Source: Cohaesibacter sp.
Lineage (GTDB): Bacteria; Pseudomonadota; Alphaproteobacteria; Rhizobiales; Cohaesibacteraceae
Assembly (NCBI GenBank): GCA_025210795.1
Contig: JAOAQZ010000020.1
Span: forward strand, 186,001 to 250,000
DNA: 64,000 bases
Reading direction: 5' to 3'
Shown one piece after another: positions 44,315-57,300 of the stretch. Position 1 is the stretch's first letter; every line of letters starts with the position of its first letter. Both the position numbers and the translations under genes were made by a program. Below the pieces are notes generated by a model. It worked only from the letters and a program-made list of their open reading frames with translations, was not told the origin of the DNA and searched no databases.

Positions 44315-45132
44315 AGATTTGGTTGCAATCGATGGCAGCGCTGCTGCTTTTCGCAGGCCCCGCTTTGGCTACAGAATTTGATTTGGCAAAACCTGCCTCC
44401 TCATGCCTGATCAGTGAAAGCGAGATTGTTGATCTATCCAGTAGTTCGGAAGGCACTCTGGACCGGGTTCTGGCCAAAGTAGGGGATCGGGTGAAGAAGG
44501 GGCAGCTGGTTGCTGTGCTGGAAAATGATCTTGAGCGGTTGGCGCGCGATATTGCAAAAGCCCGCGCCGAGCGCGATGTGGAAGCACGCATCAAGAAGCG
44601 GGAACTGGCCGCAGCCCAAGAGGAGCTGACGATCAAGCAAAAATTACTGGCTCGCAAGGTCGCAGCGAAGAAGGTTGTATATGAAGCTAAGACTGCTGCA
44701 GATCTGGCACAACTGCAATTGGAGCAGGCGAGCCATGATCGCGAAATTGCCAGGATCAATCTCCAGCAAGCAGAAGCGGCTTTAAAGCGGCGATCCATCT
44801 ACAGCCCGATAGATGGTATTGTCACCAAAGTGCATCGCTGGGCTGGCGAATATGTCAATGCTGCCAACCCGGTAATGACCATCGCTGCAGTCGATATATT
44901 GCGAGTGGAAACTTACTTGCCCATGGAGGCCTATCCACTGATCCGCGAAGGGATGCCAGCCATCATTATTCCCCAAGCTCCAATTGGCGGGGAATATGAA
45001 ACAAGTGTCGAGACCCGCGCTCCGGTGATTGATGCAGCCAGCGGCTTGTTTCAGGTGGATCTGAACCTGAACAATAGCAAAGGGGAAATTCCGGCGGGAA
45101 TTCGCTGCTCCATCCGCTTCCCAAAGCCCTAG
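44311..45132 (+). CDS. periplasmic HlyD/RND-type adaptor protein
   Basis: 273 residues with a cleavable signal peptide (MKIWLQSMAALLLFAGPALA). Barrel-sandwich hybrid halves SEGTLDRVLAKVGDRVKKGQ and YSPIDGIVTKVHRWAGEYV flank a coiled-coil hairpin (about 70-155, many K/E/A/Q heptads), followed by a beta-barrel domain with LRVETYLPMEAYPLIREGMP. Shorter than most adaptors because it lacks the C-terminal membrane-proximal domain. ATG overlaps the SecA-paralogue stop as ATGA. It is the last small gene before the giant protein, 184 nt upstream. Confidence 0.87.
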   Translation: MKIWLQSMAALLLFAGPALATEFDLAKPASSCLISESEIVDLSSSSEGTLDRVLAKVGDRVKKGQLVAVLENDLERLARDIAKARAERDVEARIKKRELAAAQEELTIKQKLLARKVAAKKVVYEAKTAADLAQLQLEQASHDREIARINLQQAEAALKRRSIYSPIDGIVTKVHRWAGEYVNAANPVMTIAAVDILRVETYLPMEAYPLIREGMPAIIIPQAPIGGEYETSVETRAPVIDAASGLFQVDLNLNNSKGEIPAGIRCSIRFPKP

Positions 45133-45224
45133 GCAATGAAGCACGCAAAACGGGCATACACCATCTGGAGTATTACTGATATTTTTTTTAAGTGATTCAA
45201 GTTAAAAGCGAATTTTTCCTGCGA

Positions 45225-45272
45225 ATCAGAGCATTTCCCGACCTGAACCCGGTTTTCAGGCGCTTCCCACTT
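45225..45272. repeat. palindromic intergenic element resembling a Hyphomicrobiales dispersed repeat
   Basis: The stretch beginning ATCAGAGCATTTCCCGACC and containing CCTGAA...TTCAGG around CCCGG looks like the short palindromic elements scattered between genes in many rhizobial genomes (from memory). It lies in the gap before the giant gene and could form a hairpin in its leader. Confidence 0.4.
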
Positions 45273-45316
45273 TAGCATTATCGAGCTTTCGGATTTGTGT
45301 TTTATGTGGTTTAGGC

Positions 45317-48300
45317 ATGTTTTTTGAACGTTGGGATAATCTGCGCACTCTCTTGTCATCTGCTTCGCCGATCACGCTTCTTATGAAGCCACCGCGTCGG
45401 GCAGCGGCAACAAAGGCCACACAAAAAGCTGTCCGAGCCAGCAAAGCCAGCCAAATGACGGTGGAGCCATTGGAGCCAAGGCTCCTTCTATCTGCCGATT
45501 TGCTGCCCGGTGCAGAAAGTGCGCTGCTGGAAGGCATAGAAGATTTTACCAATCTCTTGTCCGAGCTTGATCAGGATGAGTTGCTCAATACCAATATCCC
45601 CTTCATCAATCGCTCAGCCAGCGATCTGATCGGGGTGAGCGATGTTGCCCAGCAGGTTCTGGATGAGGCCAGCACCATCATTGATGATGGTGTCGAGACA
45701 GCGGCCGATGCGGCAGCTTTTTCAGCGGAATTGGCACAAGCGCTCGATGGTTTGGATGGCGTTATTGCAACGGCAACCCAAACACCTGATGAGCTGAGCT
45801 GGACCGTAACTCTGTCGGACGAATTTGATCCGGCCCCCTTCGTTTTTGACATATCCGGCATTGCCGATGGCTTTGATATCGAAGGGGATGCATCTGCAAA
45901 TCTGAGCGTATCAGCGACAACAGATGTGTCTTTCATCTTCGGTGTCACGCTGGATGATTTTGATTTCTTTGTTGAAGACTTCTTGCTGGAAGGAGATGTC
46001 TCACTCTCAGGCACGGACATCGACAGTCTGGTGCGCATCGGTGGTGCTGATCTGGAAATTGTTGATGGAGCTGTCAGTCTGGATGTCGAGCTGGACGCAA
46101 CCCTGACCGATTTTGACAATGGCGATGGCCTTGACCGTCTGGATCGCGATGATTTGCAGGCGGCTCCCATATCGGCTTTGTTGACCGGAACTATCGCAGG
46201 CAACGGACAGGCTACACTTCCCGTGGAAGCCGCTTTCTTGCCATCATCCGAGACGCTGACAATCGCTTTCGGCGGCGCTTTGGATGGTCTCTCCGCCGAT
46301 ATGGAATTTGAGGCAGGGTCTCAACTGGAAGCCTTGGCGCGACTGGCCGCGGGTGATTTCGAGGCCATGATGCAATCGGGGCTCGATCAATTGCCAAGTT
46401 TGATCGAAGGGGCCATCGGCCACATGAGTGCCGATCTTCCGCTAATAGGGGACGGCCTTTCCTCCATCACTGCCATTGCCCAGCAACTCAGCGATGCTTT
46501 CGATAATGTTCAAGATTTTAACAGCATTGATGACTTGCAAAGCCAGTTGGAAGCAGCCCTTGGCAACCTGATCAATCTCAATGTCGCTGATGGAGAGGTC
46601 CGTTTCACATTGAGTGCGAGCGAAGCCTTGTCTGGCGATCTGCCCATTGATGTCGATCTCTTGTCCGAGGATGCCAATTCGCCCTTTGCTGCCGGATTTG
46701 CGTTTTCCGGCGACGCGAATGTAACTGGTTCGGCCAATGTCTCGATTGAGATAGCAGCCAGTCTGGATCCTTCAATCAGAAATGATCAACGTTTCTCTAT
46801 TATTGAAGGGGTAAATTCCTATGTTGAGCTGGCTTTCCAGCTCACGACAGTTGCAGCTTTTTCCGGGGATGTCCGCTTTGGTCCAGGGCGACTGACACTT
46901 AGCAATGGTAATGCGTCTGTTACAGGCTCTAATCCCGGCACAAGTGCCACATTGCGGGCATTGCTGAGCGGCAATCAATCCGGCCAGACGACGGATGGGC
47001 GCATCTATCTCTCCGATATGATCTCTGCAAATATTGCAGATCTTCTCAGTATTGAACTTGATGGTGAAGCGCATTTCTCTGCGGATTTGAATGCCGGTTG
47101 GGATCCTTCCATCTCGGCCGTCCCGATCAGCGTTGTGTGGGACGTCAATGGAACAGCCCCGGCCATTCAGGTTGATGAAAATGCTCTTCTGGCCATGCTG
47201 AGCGATCAGGCTGGTGCCTTGGTTGAGAATGCGATCGAAAGCGCGGCTCTTGATGCCTTGGGAGAGTTGGGCAATTGGTTTGCGCGCCTTCAAGATGCAA
47301 TAGATAGTGTCGGTATCCTGAATACCGATATTCCGTTGCTTGATGAGTCCGTTGTCGAGATTTTGGGTATCTCTGATCTGCTAACAGGACTGTCAACCGC
47401 GCTTGAGGCCGCTGCGACCGATCCCGCCGCCAGTACCGCAGATTTTGAAGCAAGAATTGCCGCCGAATTTGCAGCATTGCAAGCACAAGGCATAGAGGTG
47501 CAGCACGATGCCGGATCCGTACAAGCTGGCCGTCTGACCTCCGAGAGTGCAGAAGAAGCCCGTGCATTTGGATTTGAAACAGCGGGTGATCGTTTGGTCT
47601 TCTCCGTTGGGTTTGCTGCACAAACCAGCATTGATGGTCGGAGTGTTTCCTTCCGCCCAGATGCACTGCCGGATGTTTCGCTTGAGGCACAAATGGATCT
47701 GTCTGGCATAACGCGAGGGCGGATTACCTTTGGTGTGGATCTATCTGAGGGGCTGGATCCGGCCAACGCGCTATTTGTGCGCATCGATTCCCTTAATGTT
47801 GCCCTTGATGGTGGGTTGACAGCGGGGGCAAATCTGATCCCCCAAATCGGTCTGCTGGATCAATTGAGTGCTTCTGGCACTCTGGATGTCGCGATTGCGG
47901 TGGATCTGGCGCCTTCCCCCTCCCAAACCGTAACGCCATTACTGACCCTGTCCGATATCTTGGGAACGTCCGCCAATCTCTTGCTCTCGCCAGCAACGAC
48001 AACATCAATGCTGCAAGGCACGATGGCTCTATCGGCTCAATTGCCCGGCGCGGCCCCCATCACCGGATCTTTGACCTTCTCCGGTGATCCGGTCGCCGGT
48101 GAGATCGATGAGGTGATGTTGGATACTGATGGCATCGATAGTGATCGCTTGCGTCAGCTTTCCCAGATGGGACCGTCAGATGTGGTCGCCATGATGCGCG
48201 AGATCACAAGATGGTTCGGTAAGCTGACGGATATGGATTTGATGGATACGCAATTGCCATTCATCAATCGATCATTGGGTGAAGTCTTCGATTTTGCGCA

Positions 48301-51300
48301 AGCCTATTCGGATAGTGTTGTTGCTTTTTTGCAAGACCCGGATGGTGCCGCTCTTTTTGAAACTCTGGATGGGCTGGTTGATCGCCTGGAAGCCTCTCTT
48401 GGTGTGCCTGCTGATACCTTCACCATCGGCTTTGACGAAGCAGGTAACGAGATATTGCTCGATGTCGCTTTTGATTATTCCTATGACACAGGCGATGCAC
48501 CACTCTTCGACTTTGACCTTGCTCTTGGCAATCTGGGGGATGTATCAGCAAGCGCAACGGGCAGCCTGAATGCCGGTGTTGCTGTTGAATTGGGACTTGG
48601 TTTTGACCTTGATGATCTTCCCGGTCGCATTGTCGCGCGCCGTGAGGCCGTATCTGATGGCGTACTGACCGGCAATGCCATTTTCGAAATTCTGGTCGAT
48701 GAGACCACCATCGTTCCCGTCACCATCAACAGACAGGCAACTGCGGACAATAGCTCAGTCGCCGATCTGGTGGATGATATCAATGATGCATTGGCACTTG
48801 CCTTGCGTGCTGCAGGTTTCGAGCCAGATACACTGATTGCTACCGAATCCGATGCTGCACCTGGCAAGCTGATTTTGGAAGGAGAATTCCCCGAGAATGC
48901 CTCCTACCGTCTGATGACAGACAGGAACGATCCAACCTATACCGAGTTGGGTTTTGGGGCTGTATCCGATCTGGGCCCTAGCCTGATTGCACCAACCGCC
49001 AGCTTGCCGGTCAATGGCATATTGGCAGAAGATGCCAGCCTGTCGATCATTGTTGATGATGTGGCACGCGGCACAATCACCATCCTTGCCAGTGATACGC
49101 TGGATAATCAGGATGCAGAGGATCTGATCGCCGACATAACCCGTGCTCTCATCCCAATCAATACTGAACTGGCCAATCTGCCAGTAGATAGCAATGGTAT
49201 CGCGCAAAGACTGTCCGTTGGGCAAACGTCGGATGGCCGCTTGCTGTTTCAGGCCCATGGCGGAATTGGCTCCTTTGCGATTACGACATCAGAAGAAGTC
49301 TCCCACGCTCAAACGGATTTAGGGCTGGCGGAAAGTGAGATAGTTGAGGCATTCACCGATCGGGGACATCTTCGGATCCTCTCATTGGGGGCCATAGATA
49401 TGAATGCCGGGCTGACTGAAGATGCCCATCTAGTCTTGACGTTGAATGGCCAGGGACTGGGAGAATTGGTGATTGCAGCGCAAGATGCGGACGGCAATGC
49501 AATTTCCATTCAGGAAGCTATCCGCCTCGGTCTGAGAGATTTGGCAGCCAGCCTTGCGACCCACGGTATTATTGCTGAGCCAGTCTTTGAGGATCCAGAC
49601 TTTTCCGACAGAGCCAATATTGTATTCTATGGCGCGAGTCCCGACGATGATTTTTCAGTTGAGGTCCAGGCTGGTGACAGTGCCATCAGTGAGCTTAGCC
49701 AAAATGAAGGCCTTAGCGCGCTTGATATCTATCGGAATTTGAAGGCCTTTCATTTTGTTGCAACCGGCGCGCCATTGCCAACAGATGGACGACTGACCAG
49801 CGATGCTGCGATCACTTTGATTTTTGACAAGGGCCTTGCAAGTGAAACGGATCCGCTGGACTTTGTCATAACGGCTGCGGACACGCAGGATAACAGCACG
49901 ATTGATGATCTGCTGGCAGATATGAGAGCGGCCTTTGATGCAGCGCTTGGGGAAGAATTTGTCGCAATAGCTGCGTCGGATACAGGCTATCTTTCCGTCA
50001 TTCTGTCGGCTCGACGAGAGACCGCCACAATGAGTGCTGGCGGGACGCAAGCCTTTGCCAACGAACTTGGGTTCGCAGATGGAGCCATCGCAGCTACCGA
50101 GGCTGCGCAAAGCTTTGCGCGGAGTCTTGCTGGTAGCGCAGATCTTGGCACTGTGGATTTGAGTGAAGACAATTATCTATCGCTTGTGGTCGATGGAATA
50201 TCGCTGGGAGAAGCGTTCATTGATCCCAGCTTGACACTCGCGGAGGCGTTGGAGCAGGCAACCCATGCCCTTAATGCAGCACTTGCAAGCCATGGTCTGA
50301 TTGCCTCATTCTATCTTGCCTATGATGATGATGGAGTCTTGCAATCCCGGTTTGATATTTTTGGGCTGGAGGACACACAAAGCGCCTATCTGATCAGTTC
50401 AAACGAGACGGGCGCAGAACAATTGGGCATTGATCCTGTTGCGTCACTGTCAAATATCCAAAATCAGGTTCTGGCCTATTCGGTAACCGGAACAAGCTTG
50501 CTGCCGACTGATGGTGTGCTGCAATCTGATTTTGTGCTGACATTTCGCGAGTCGGTTGGCGGTGTGGAGCAGGTGCCGGTTTTCATCCAGGTTACAGCTG
50601 AGCGAAGTGAGCTGAATTCCACCCCTCAGGATCTTGTCGATTCTATCAATGAAGCCATAGCCAATGCACGCCCGGGTAAAGATCCTGTCTTGTATGCCTC
50701 CATCAATGATGACGGATATCTGGTCCTGAATACCGCCCGTATGGCGGATTGGATTCGGATCGAAACCGACATACCCACCCCGGCGGAACAAATTGGTATG
50801 GGCGAGGCAATTGAAGTCGAGACCAATGGCTCGGTGGGGGCAATCAAGGAATGGGCTATTGTTGCTGAAGATACCTATTTTGGAACTGAGCCGGAGATTT
50901 ATCATATCAGCCTTGATGGCACGTTCATCACAACGCTGACAGGGCCGACCGAGCCCATTGATAGTGAAGAAGTTGCCATTGCTTTTGCCCGGCAACTGTC
51001 GCGGGCTTTTGCAAGTCATGGCGTGGCTGTAGACCTCGACTATGATGCGTCAAATACTGACTATCATTCTATCCGTTTCTATGGATTGCAAACGGATCAA
51101 ACTGTTGAATTTGAATATGTAAGCGGATCGGTCCTGACATCACCAAGCGTGCATTCACTACCGCTGACCTATGTTGCGACCATGACCGGAACCTCTCAAT
51201 TGCCGAGTGATGGTCAACTGACTGAAGATGTCACAATCACGCTTGAGCAGCACAGTCTATATTTTGGTGAAATATCCGTCCAGGATCGCACAATCACCAT

Positions 51301-54300
51301 TGCTGCAAACGACACGCTCGACAATTCCAGCCGTCAGGATCTGGTAGACGATATCAATGCTGCCTTGGGTGGAGTGCAATCCGGCTTCCTTGCTGCACTT
51401 ACATCCAACAATCGTCTTGCCCTGATAGCAACAACAGACAATGTCCAGACCGATATTGTTGCTGAAGCCGGCAATGCATTGGGGCTCGCGACCCGAACCG
51501 AGCTTTTACCCCCGTCTCTCTATCATTCCGGTCAGGAAATCGCGCTGGACATCCCCCAAAGCGATCAATTATCGGATAATGCCACCATAGCGCTTCATCT
51601 TGATGGCATTTTTCTGGGCAATCTGGTTTTGGAACAGGGACAAGGGCCCCAGACTCTCTTAACGTCCATAGAAGAGGGGCTGGAAGCCTTCGCCGCCACC
51701 TTTGCCGAGAACAATATAGGCGCTACTCTGAGCAGCCGAACCGATTATGACAGAAGTGTAGAGCAATATGTACTGACCTTTTACGGTGTGGCGTCAGGCG
51801 AGCGTCTGTCATATTCAACAAGTGATGGTGATGCTGCGCAAGCCGAGTTAGGACTTGAGGCCCAAGGTGCCGCACAAACCGAGAATTTCGAGATTGCCCG
51901 AGCGGCCAGCGTGACGCTAGAGGGCGTTGTTGTCCCACAAAATGGTGTCCTGACGGAAAATCTCACTTTCTATTTTGGTTTGACGGATGTTCGGCAAGGA
52001 ATTGCTGGAGATACCGAGGTTACAGATTGGAGCGAGATCACGCTCAATGCTGCAGATACGGCCAATAATACCAGCATTGATGATTTAGTCGCCGACCTGA
52101 ATGACCTTCTTTATGAATATAGTCCCGATGGTCTCGCATCTTTCGTCCTTGATGGTGAAAACAGGCTGACCCTGACCACGACCAGCTGGTATGATAAATT
52201 CTCCCTGCAGGGCACAAGAGTAACGTCCGAGACCGGTCTGATTAGCTCAGACATATCGGTCGATACGATGGGGCCGGTCGGTCCCGTAAGGGAGTGGATC
52301 CTTCTCAATAGTGATGATTTGATCGCGACCGAGCCTGCGACCTTCAGCGTCACTCTGGATGGCGTGTATTTAACCACCCTCACTGCGCCTTCAATTCATT
52401 CATTTAGCGATGACATCGCCCAGTCTTTTGCTGAACAGCTCGCCAGTGCATTGGCATCCAATGGTGCATCAGCGGAACTTGATTGGACTGTGTTTGATGA
52501 GGATTATGATGCCATCCGCATCTATGGCTTGGCAGCTGATCAAAGTTTGGAATTTGGCTATGTTCAAGGCAATGTCGCTGCGGATCCTGTGGCCAGAATC
52601 CTGCCGCTGACCTATGTCGGCGCGGTGACTGGTGACACGCCTCTGCCAGCCAATGGTCAGTTGTCAGAAGATGTCAGCTTCACCATTGAGCAGCATTATC
52701 AGGAAAGCGCACAGTCACAGATCCATAGCGGGGTCAGAACGCTGACCGCGGCTGTAACGGCGGACAATACCAGTCGGCAAGATCTGGTTGATGATGTAAA
52801 CGAGTTGCTGGGTGGTCTCAGCTCAGGGATCTATGCAACCCTGACACCGGGCAACCTGCTGGCATTGGTCTTCACCACCGACAACATTCAGACGAGTGTT
52901 TTGGCAGATGAGGATAATGCTCTTGGTCTTGCTATCGCGTCCCAAATCAATGCGCCGGATATTTATCACGAGGGCCAAACACTCGGCCTCACCATCCCGG
53001 CAAATAACAGATTGTCCGGTGATGCGGCTATATCGCTCTATCTTGACGGATCACATCTTGGCGATTTGCTAATCGAACAAGGAGACGGATCCCAAACTGC
53101 CTATGAACAAATCCATTCCGCCTTGCTGGCATTTACACCAAATTTGGCAGAGCATGGTCTGGGTCTTACCCTTTCGGAAGGATACATATCGGGCAGTCCG
53201 GGTTTGCACTATGTTGTCACCTTCTATGGCCTCACGTTTGATCAGCAATTGAGTTATACAACGCAAGCAGGCGATGCGGCTCAAACGGATTTTGGCCTTG
53301 CAGATGCGGCTATCATGCAAGGTCAGGACTTTGAAATTGCCCGCGCAGCCAGCCTAGTGCTCGACGGATCGGCCATGCCGCTTGACGGGGTACTGACAGA
53401 AGACCTGATTTTCTATGTAACCATGACCGACATTCAGCATGGTTTGAACGGTGATACCGAAATTGATGATGTCAGCCTGATTCATCTTCGCGCCAATGAT
53501 ACCTTAGGCAATACCAGCATCAGTGACCTCGTCGACAGCATCAATGACGTCCTTCGAGATGCAGTGCTCAATGCCCAGGTCTCTGTCGCTCTTGATGGCG
53601 ACAGAAATCTGGTTTTCTCGACCACCAGCTACTTTGATCGTTTCTCCATTCAGGTGCCGCAAAGTGTGGACAGGAACGATCTGTCCGCATCCGGTTTCGC
53701 CAATAATGTAAAGGCCGATGCCCCGGCACATTTCACGCCGGATCATATCTGGGAAAACGGCCTTACGGCAACAGATCTGGCCACAGATATCGAATTTGAT
53801 GTCTATCTGGATGGCAATATACTGACCACCATCACTGTGCCTGCAGCCGGACCATCAGCGGACATGCAAGGCAGCATGGAAAGCGCCGCCGTTCAGCTCT
53901 CAAAGGCTTTGGCATCCGTTGGGGCCGGAGCCTATGTTCGCAGTAATGCGGCCACGACCAGCCACGATGTGCATATTGTCGGTTTGCAAGGGGATCAGTC
54001 GATTTCCTTTGCGCAAACGGGAAGCTTATTGTCCGCCCAGCTTGCCCGAATAGACTTTGAGACATATGTCGCAATCGCAGTCGGCGACTTTGCCTTGCCA
54101 GATACAGGACGATTAACAGGGGATGTGAGTTTTACGATTGCGCGCGATTACGGCGATGGCACCTATTCGGACGAGCAAATCATCACAATTGATGCGGATG
54201 ACACAGCTGGCAATTTTGATCAGTTTGATCTGATCTTCCAGATAAATGAGGCGTTACGGGGACCGTCGGGCGAAGATGCCAGAGCCGTTGCAACTCTGAC

Positions 54301-57300
54301 CTCGGGTGGGCAGTTGGCATTGATGCTGACAGACAATCCTGCGCGAACCCTGATCAGTGCAGACAGCACCAACAGTGCGGTCACAGAACTTGGTCTTCAG
54401 GAGCTGCAGGAATTATCAGCCCCTGACCTCTACAGCCCGGCACGGACTTTCAGCTTGGTTGCACCCCAATCCGGTCAACTCTCTTCTGATGCCCGGGTGT
54501 CTTTCCTTCTTGATGGCAACTGGACTGGTGAGATGACGATCTCGGCCGGGGACGGTAGCCAGACCTTTGACAGTCTTCTTAGGCAAGCCGTGGCGCAAAT
54601 GTCTGCAGATCTGGCATCTGAAGGTCTGACGCTGTCATTGAGCAGCTATGCCAATCAGGTTGGAACAACCATCTATCAGATTTCCCTGCATGGGGCATCG
54701 AACGATGCGCGTCTTACTCTTGAATCCTTCCCCGGCAATCCTGCTGAAACCGAGCTCGGACTGGATATCAATTATGTAATAGAGAAAGATGATCACAACC
54801 GCGCCCTTGTCATCACCGGCACCACGCCGGACATTTCATCAAACGGAGTGCTGGAGCGCGACACCGTTTTTGCTGTGATCGAGGAATGGATTACCAGCGA
54901 TATCAATGGCGATAGCGTCGAGCAGGACAGTCTTGAAGTCCGCATACGGGCAATCGACACAGCCAACAACACCTCTCTTGATGATTTTATCGCGGACATG
55001 AATGGGGCCCTGAGGGATAGTGGCTCCAACCTGACTGCTACATTGAATGATCAGGGCCAGATCGCGCTGGTAGCGGTTAGCGATGCCGACAGCATCAGTG
55101 TGGTCGCCACCACAGAACTCGACCATGCCGATCTCGGGTTTGGGGAGGCGATTAGCCTGACGCCGGATGAAGCATTAGGCGCGAGCCGTCAGCTCAGCTT
55201 TGTTGCCCGGCCATCCGAATTGCAAACGGCAGTTCTGTATCTTGATATTGACGGGGTTGAAGCGGGGCATCTCTATGTGTCTGATCTGGTGCCATTTGCG
55301 GATGCCATTCAGCAGGCAGTAACAGCCATCAATTCGCAGAGTGCAGGGCTGGCAGGCGAAAGCAGCTTCTTGACCAGTGAAATCCGCACTCTTGGGCCTG
55401 ATCTGGTTGAGGTTGTCTACACAATTCATGGTTTGGCTGATGGTCAGGAAGCTGTTCTGCGGGCAGATGCCACAGCCCAAACACTGTTTGATCTGGCCGG
55501 GGCCACAAATTTTACCGATAGTTTGGCCGAGCGTCTACTGATGCTTGAGGCCGGTGCTCGGGTTTCTTCAGACGGAGTGTTGCAAGAAGACCTGCTTGTC
55601 GAGATTGTTGAGGATTTCGGAGACGGGCAAACCGAGACGCATAAGCTCTTTGTTGGTGCAGCTGATACCGCTGACAATACCAGCAGAGAAGATCTTGTGG
55701 CGGATATTCAAAACGCGATTGCTGCGAGCAACGTGTTTGGTGCGGATAATCGCTTCAGCGTTGGTCTGAACGAAACCAATCGCCTGCAATTCCTAATTCT
55801 CTCAAACGCCCAAAGCGTGCACTTGAGTGGTGGTGAGGGCAATGCCGCGAGCGAACAACTGGGCTTGCCTGCCCTGTCCAGTCTGGATCTTTCCGGCCAG
55901 GTGCATCAAATGGCCGTGGGTTTGTGGTCTATTGATGAAGGGACAGTCTTACCGCAAGACGTCAGCTTTGATGTTGCGCTTGATGAGACAATTGTCGGCA
56001 CTTTGACGATCCCGGCAGGCACGCCTGCCGATCTTGTCATGAATTCTAACCAAGAACTGCAAAATGCACTGACCAATCACGGCATTTGGCTTGAGATTGA
56101 AACCGGATCTAACAATTTGGGCGGCCGTCCTGTCTGGCTGGTCCGGTCCTATGGAGCAGATGCCGACGCAAGCCTGACCCTGATACCGGATGCAGCAGCA
56201 AGGATCCAATTTGATCGATCAGAAGAGGCAATTGAACTGGTCGTTGACGGGCCGAGTGTCGCCATGTCGTTTGTTGCGGACACTCCCTTGCCAGAAGCTG
56301 GCCGATTGTCTGGAGACGTGGAATTTGATCTCTCCTTTGGTGGGGAGCGGACATATATCGTGTCGGTCGAGGCTGGCGAAACCGAGTCTAATTCTTCGCG
56401 TATGGATCTTGTTGCCAATGTTCAGGCTGCGCTGGATGATGCTTTGGGAGCTAACCGCTCTTCAGCCGGTCTCACGGTGGATGGGCATCTCATTGTTGTG
56501 ATCAATGTACATGCAACAGAGATGACCATCAACACAGCTTCAAAGCCTGAGGTTGCTCGAACCGAATTGGGCTTATTTGGTGATCTCTCGGATACAGCAG
56601 AAGATCGAGCTGGTGTTCGCTATCTGAAATTTGGTGTGTCCTTTGACGAACTCTATAATCTCGACCAGGACGCCCATATTGATCTGACACTCGATGGAAC
56701 AGATCTGGGGGAACTGGTTCTGGCCGCGCAGGATGAAGATGGAAATCCAATTTCCCTCTATGATGCGGCAAAGCGGGGGCTGCAGCCATTCTATGCGTCC
56801 TTGGCGGCAAATGGCATCAATGCACGATTGGAAACCGATAGGCACAATGAGTGGCAGATTGCGTTCTATGGCGCGACATCTGACATGGATTTCACCTACC
56901 ACGTCAATGCCGGAGACCCAGCTTTTACCGAACTGGGAATCCCGGATGGCACCAACCAGCTTGATGCCTCGGGACGGTTGCATGATATCCAGATTCTGGC
57001 GCAATCCGTCGCCCTGCCCGCCAATGGTCAATTGAGCGGTGATGCAAGTTTTACGCTCCATCCTGCCTATCCGGATACCGCATATGGTCCAAGCCAAATA
57101 GTCGTGACAGCGGCATCCACAGCGGACAATACAAGCCGGGCCGATCTACTGGATGATATTGTTCAGGCTCTTGCTTCTGAGGGCTATCTGGAAGATCTGG
57201 TCGCGGTTGGAATGACGGAAGATGGCCGCCTGTCCATGGTCATGGCATTGCCCACAAGTACCTTGCGCATCACGGCAGATAACAATGTTGCCCAGAGCGA

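Noticed and set aside
45582..46203. Possible separate genes inside the giant region on either strand
   Set aside because: All minus-strand and alternative-frame frames here are short, Ser-rich and without family features; the plus frame from 45317 is uninterrupted.
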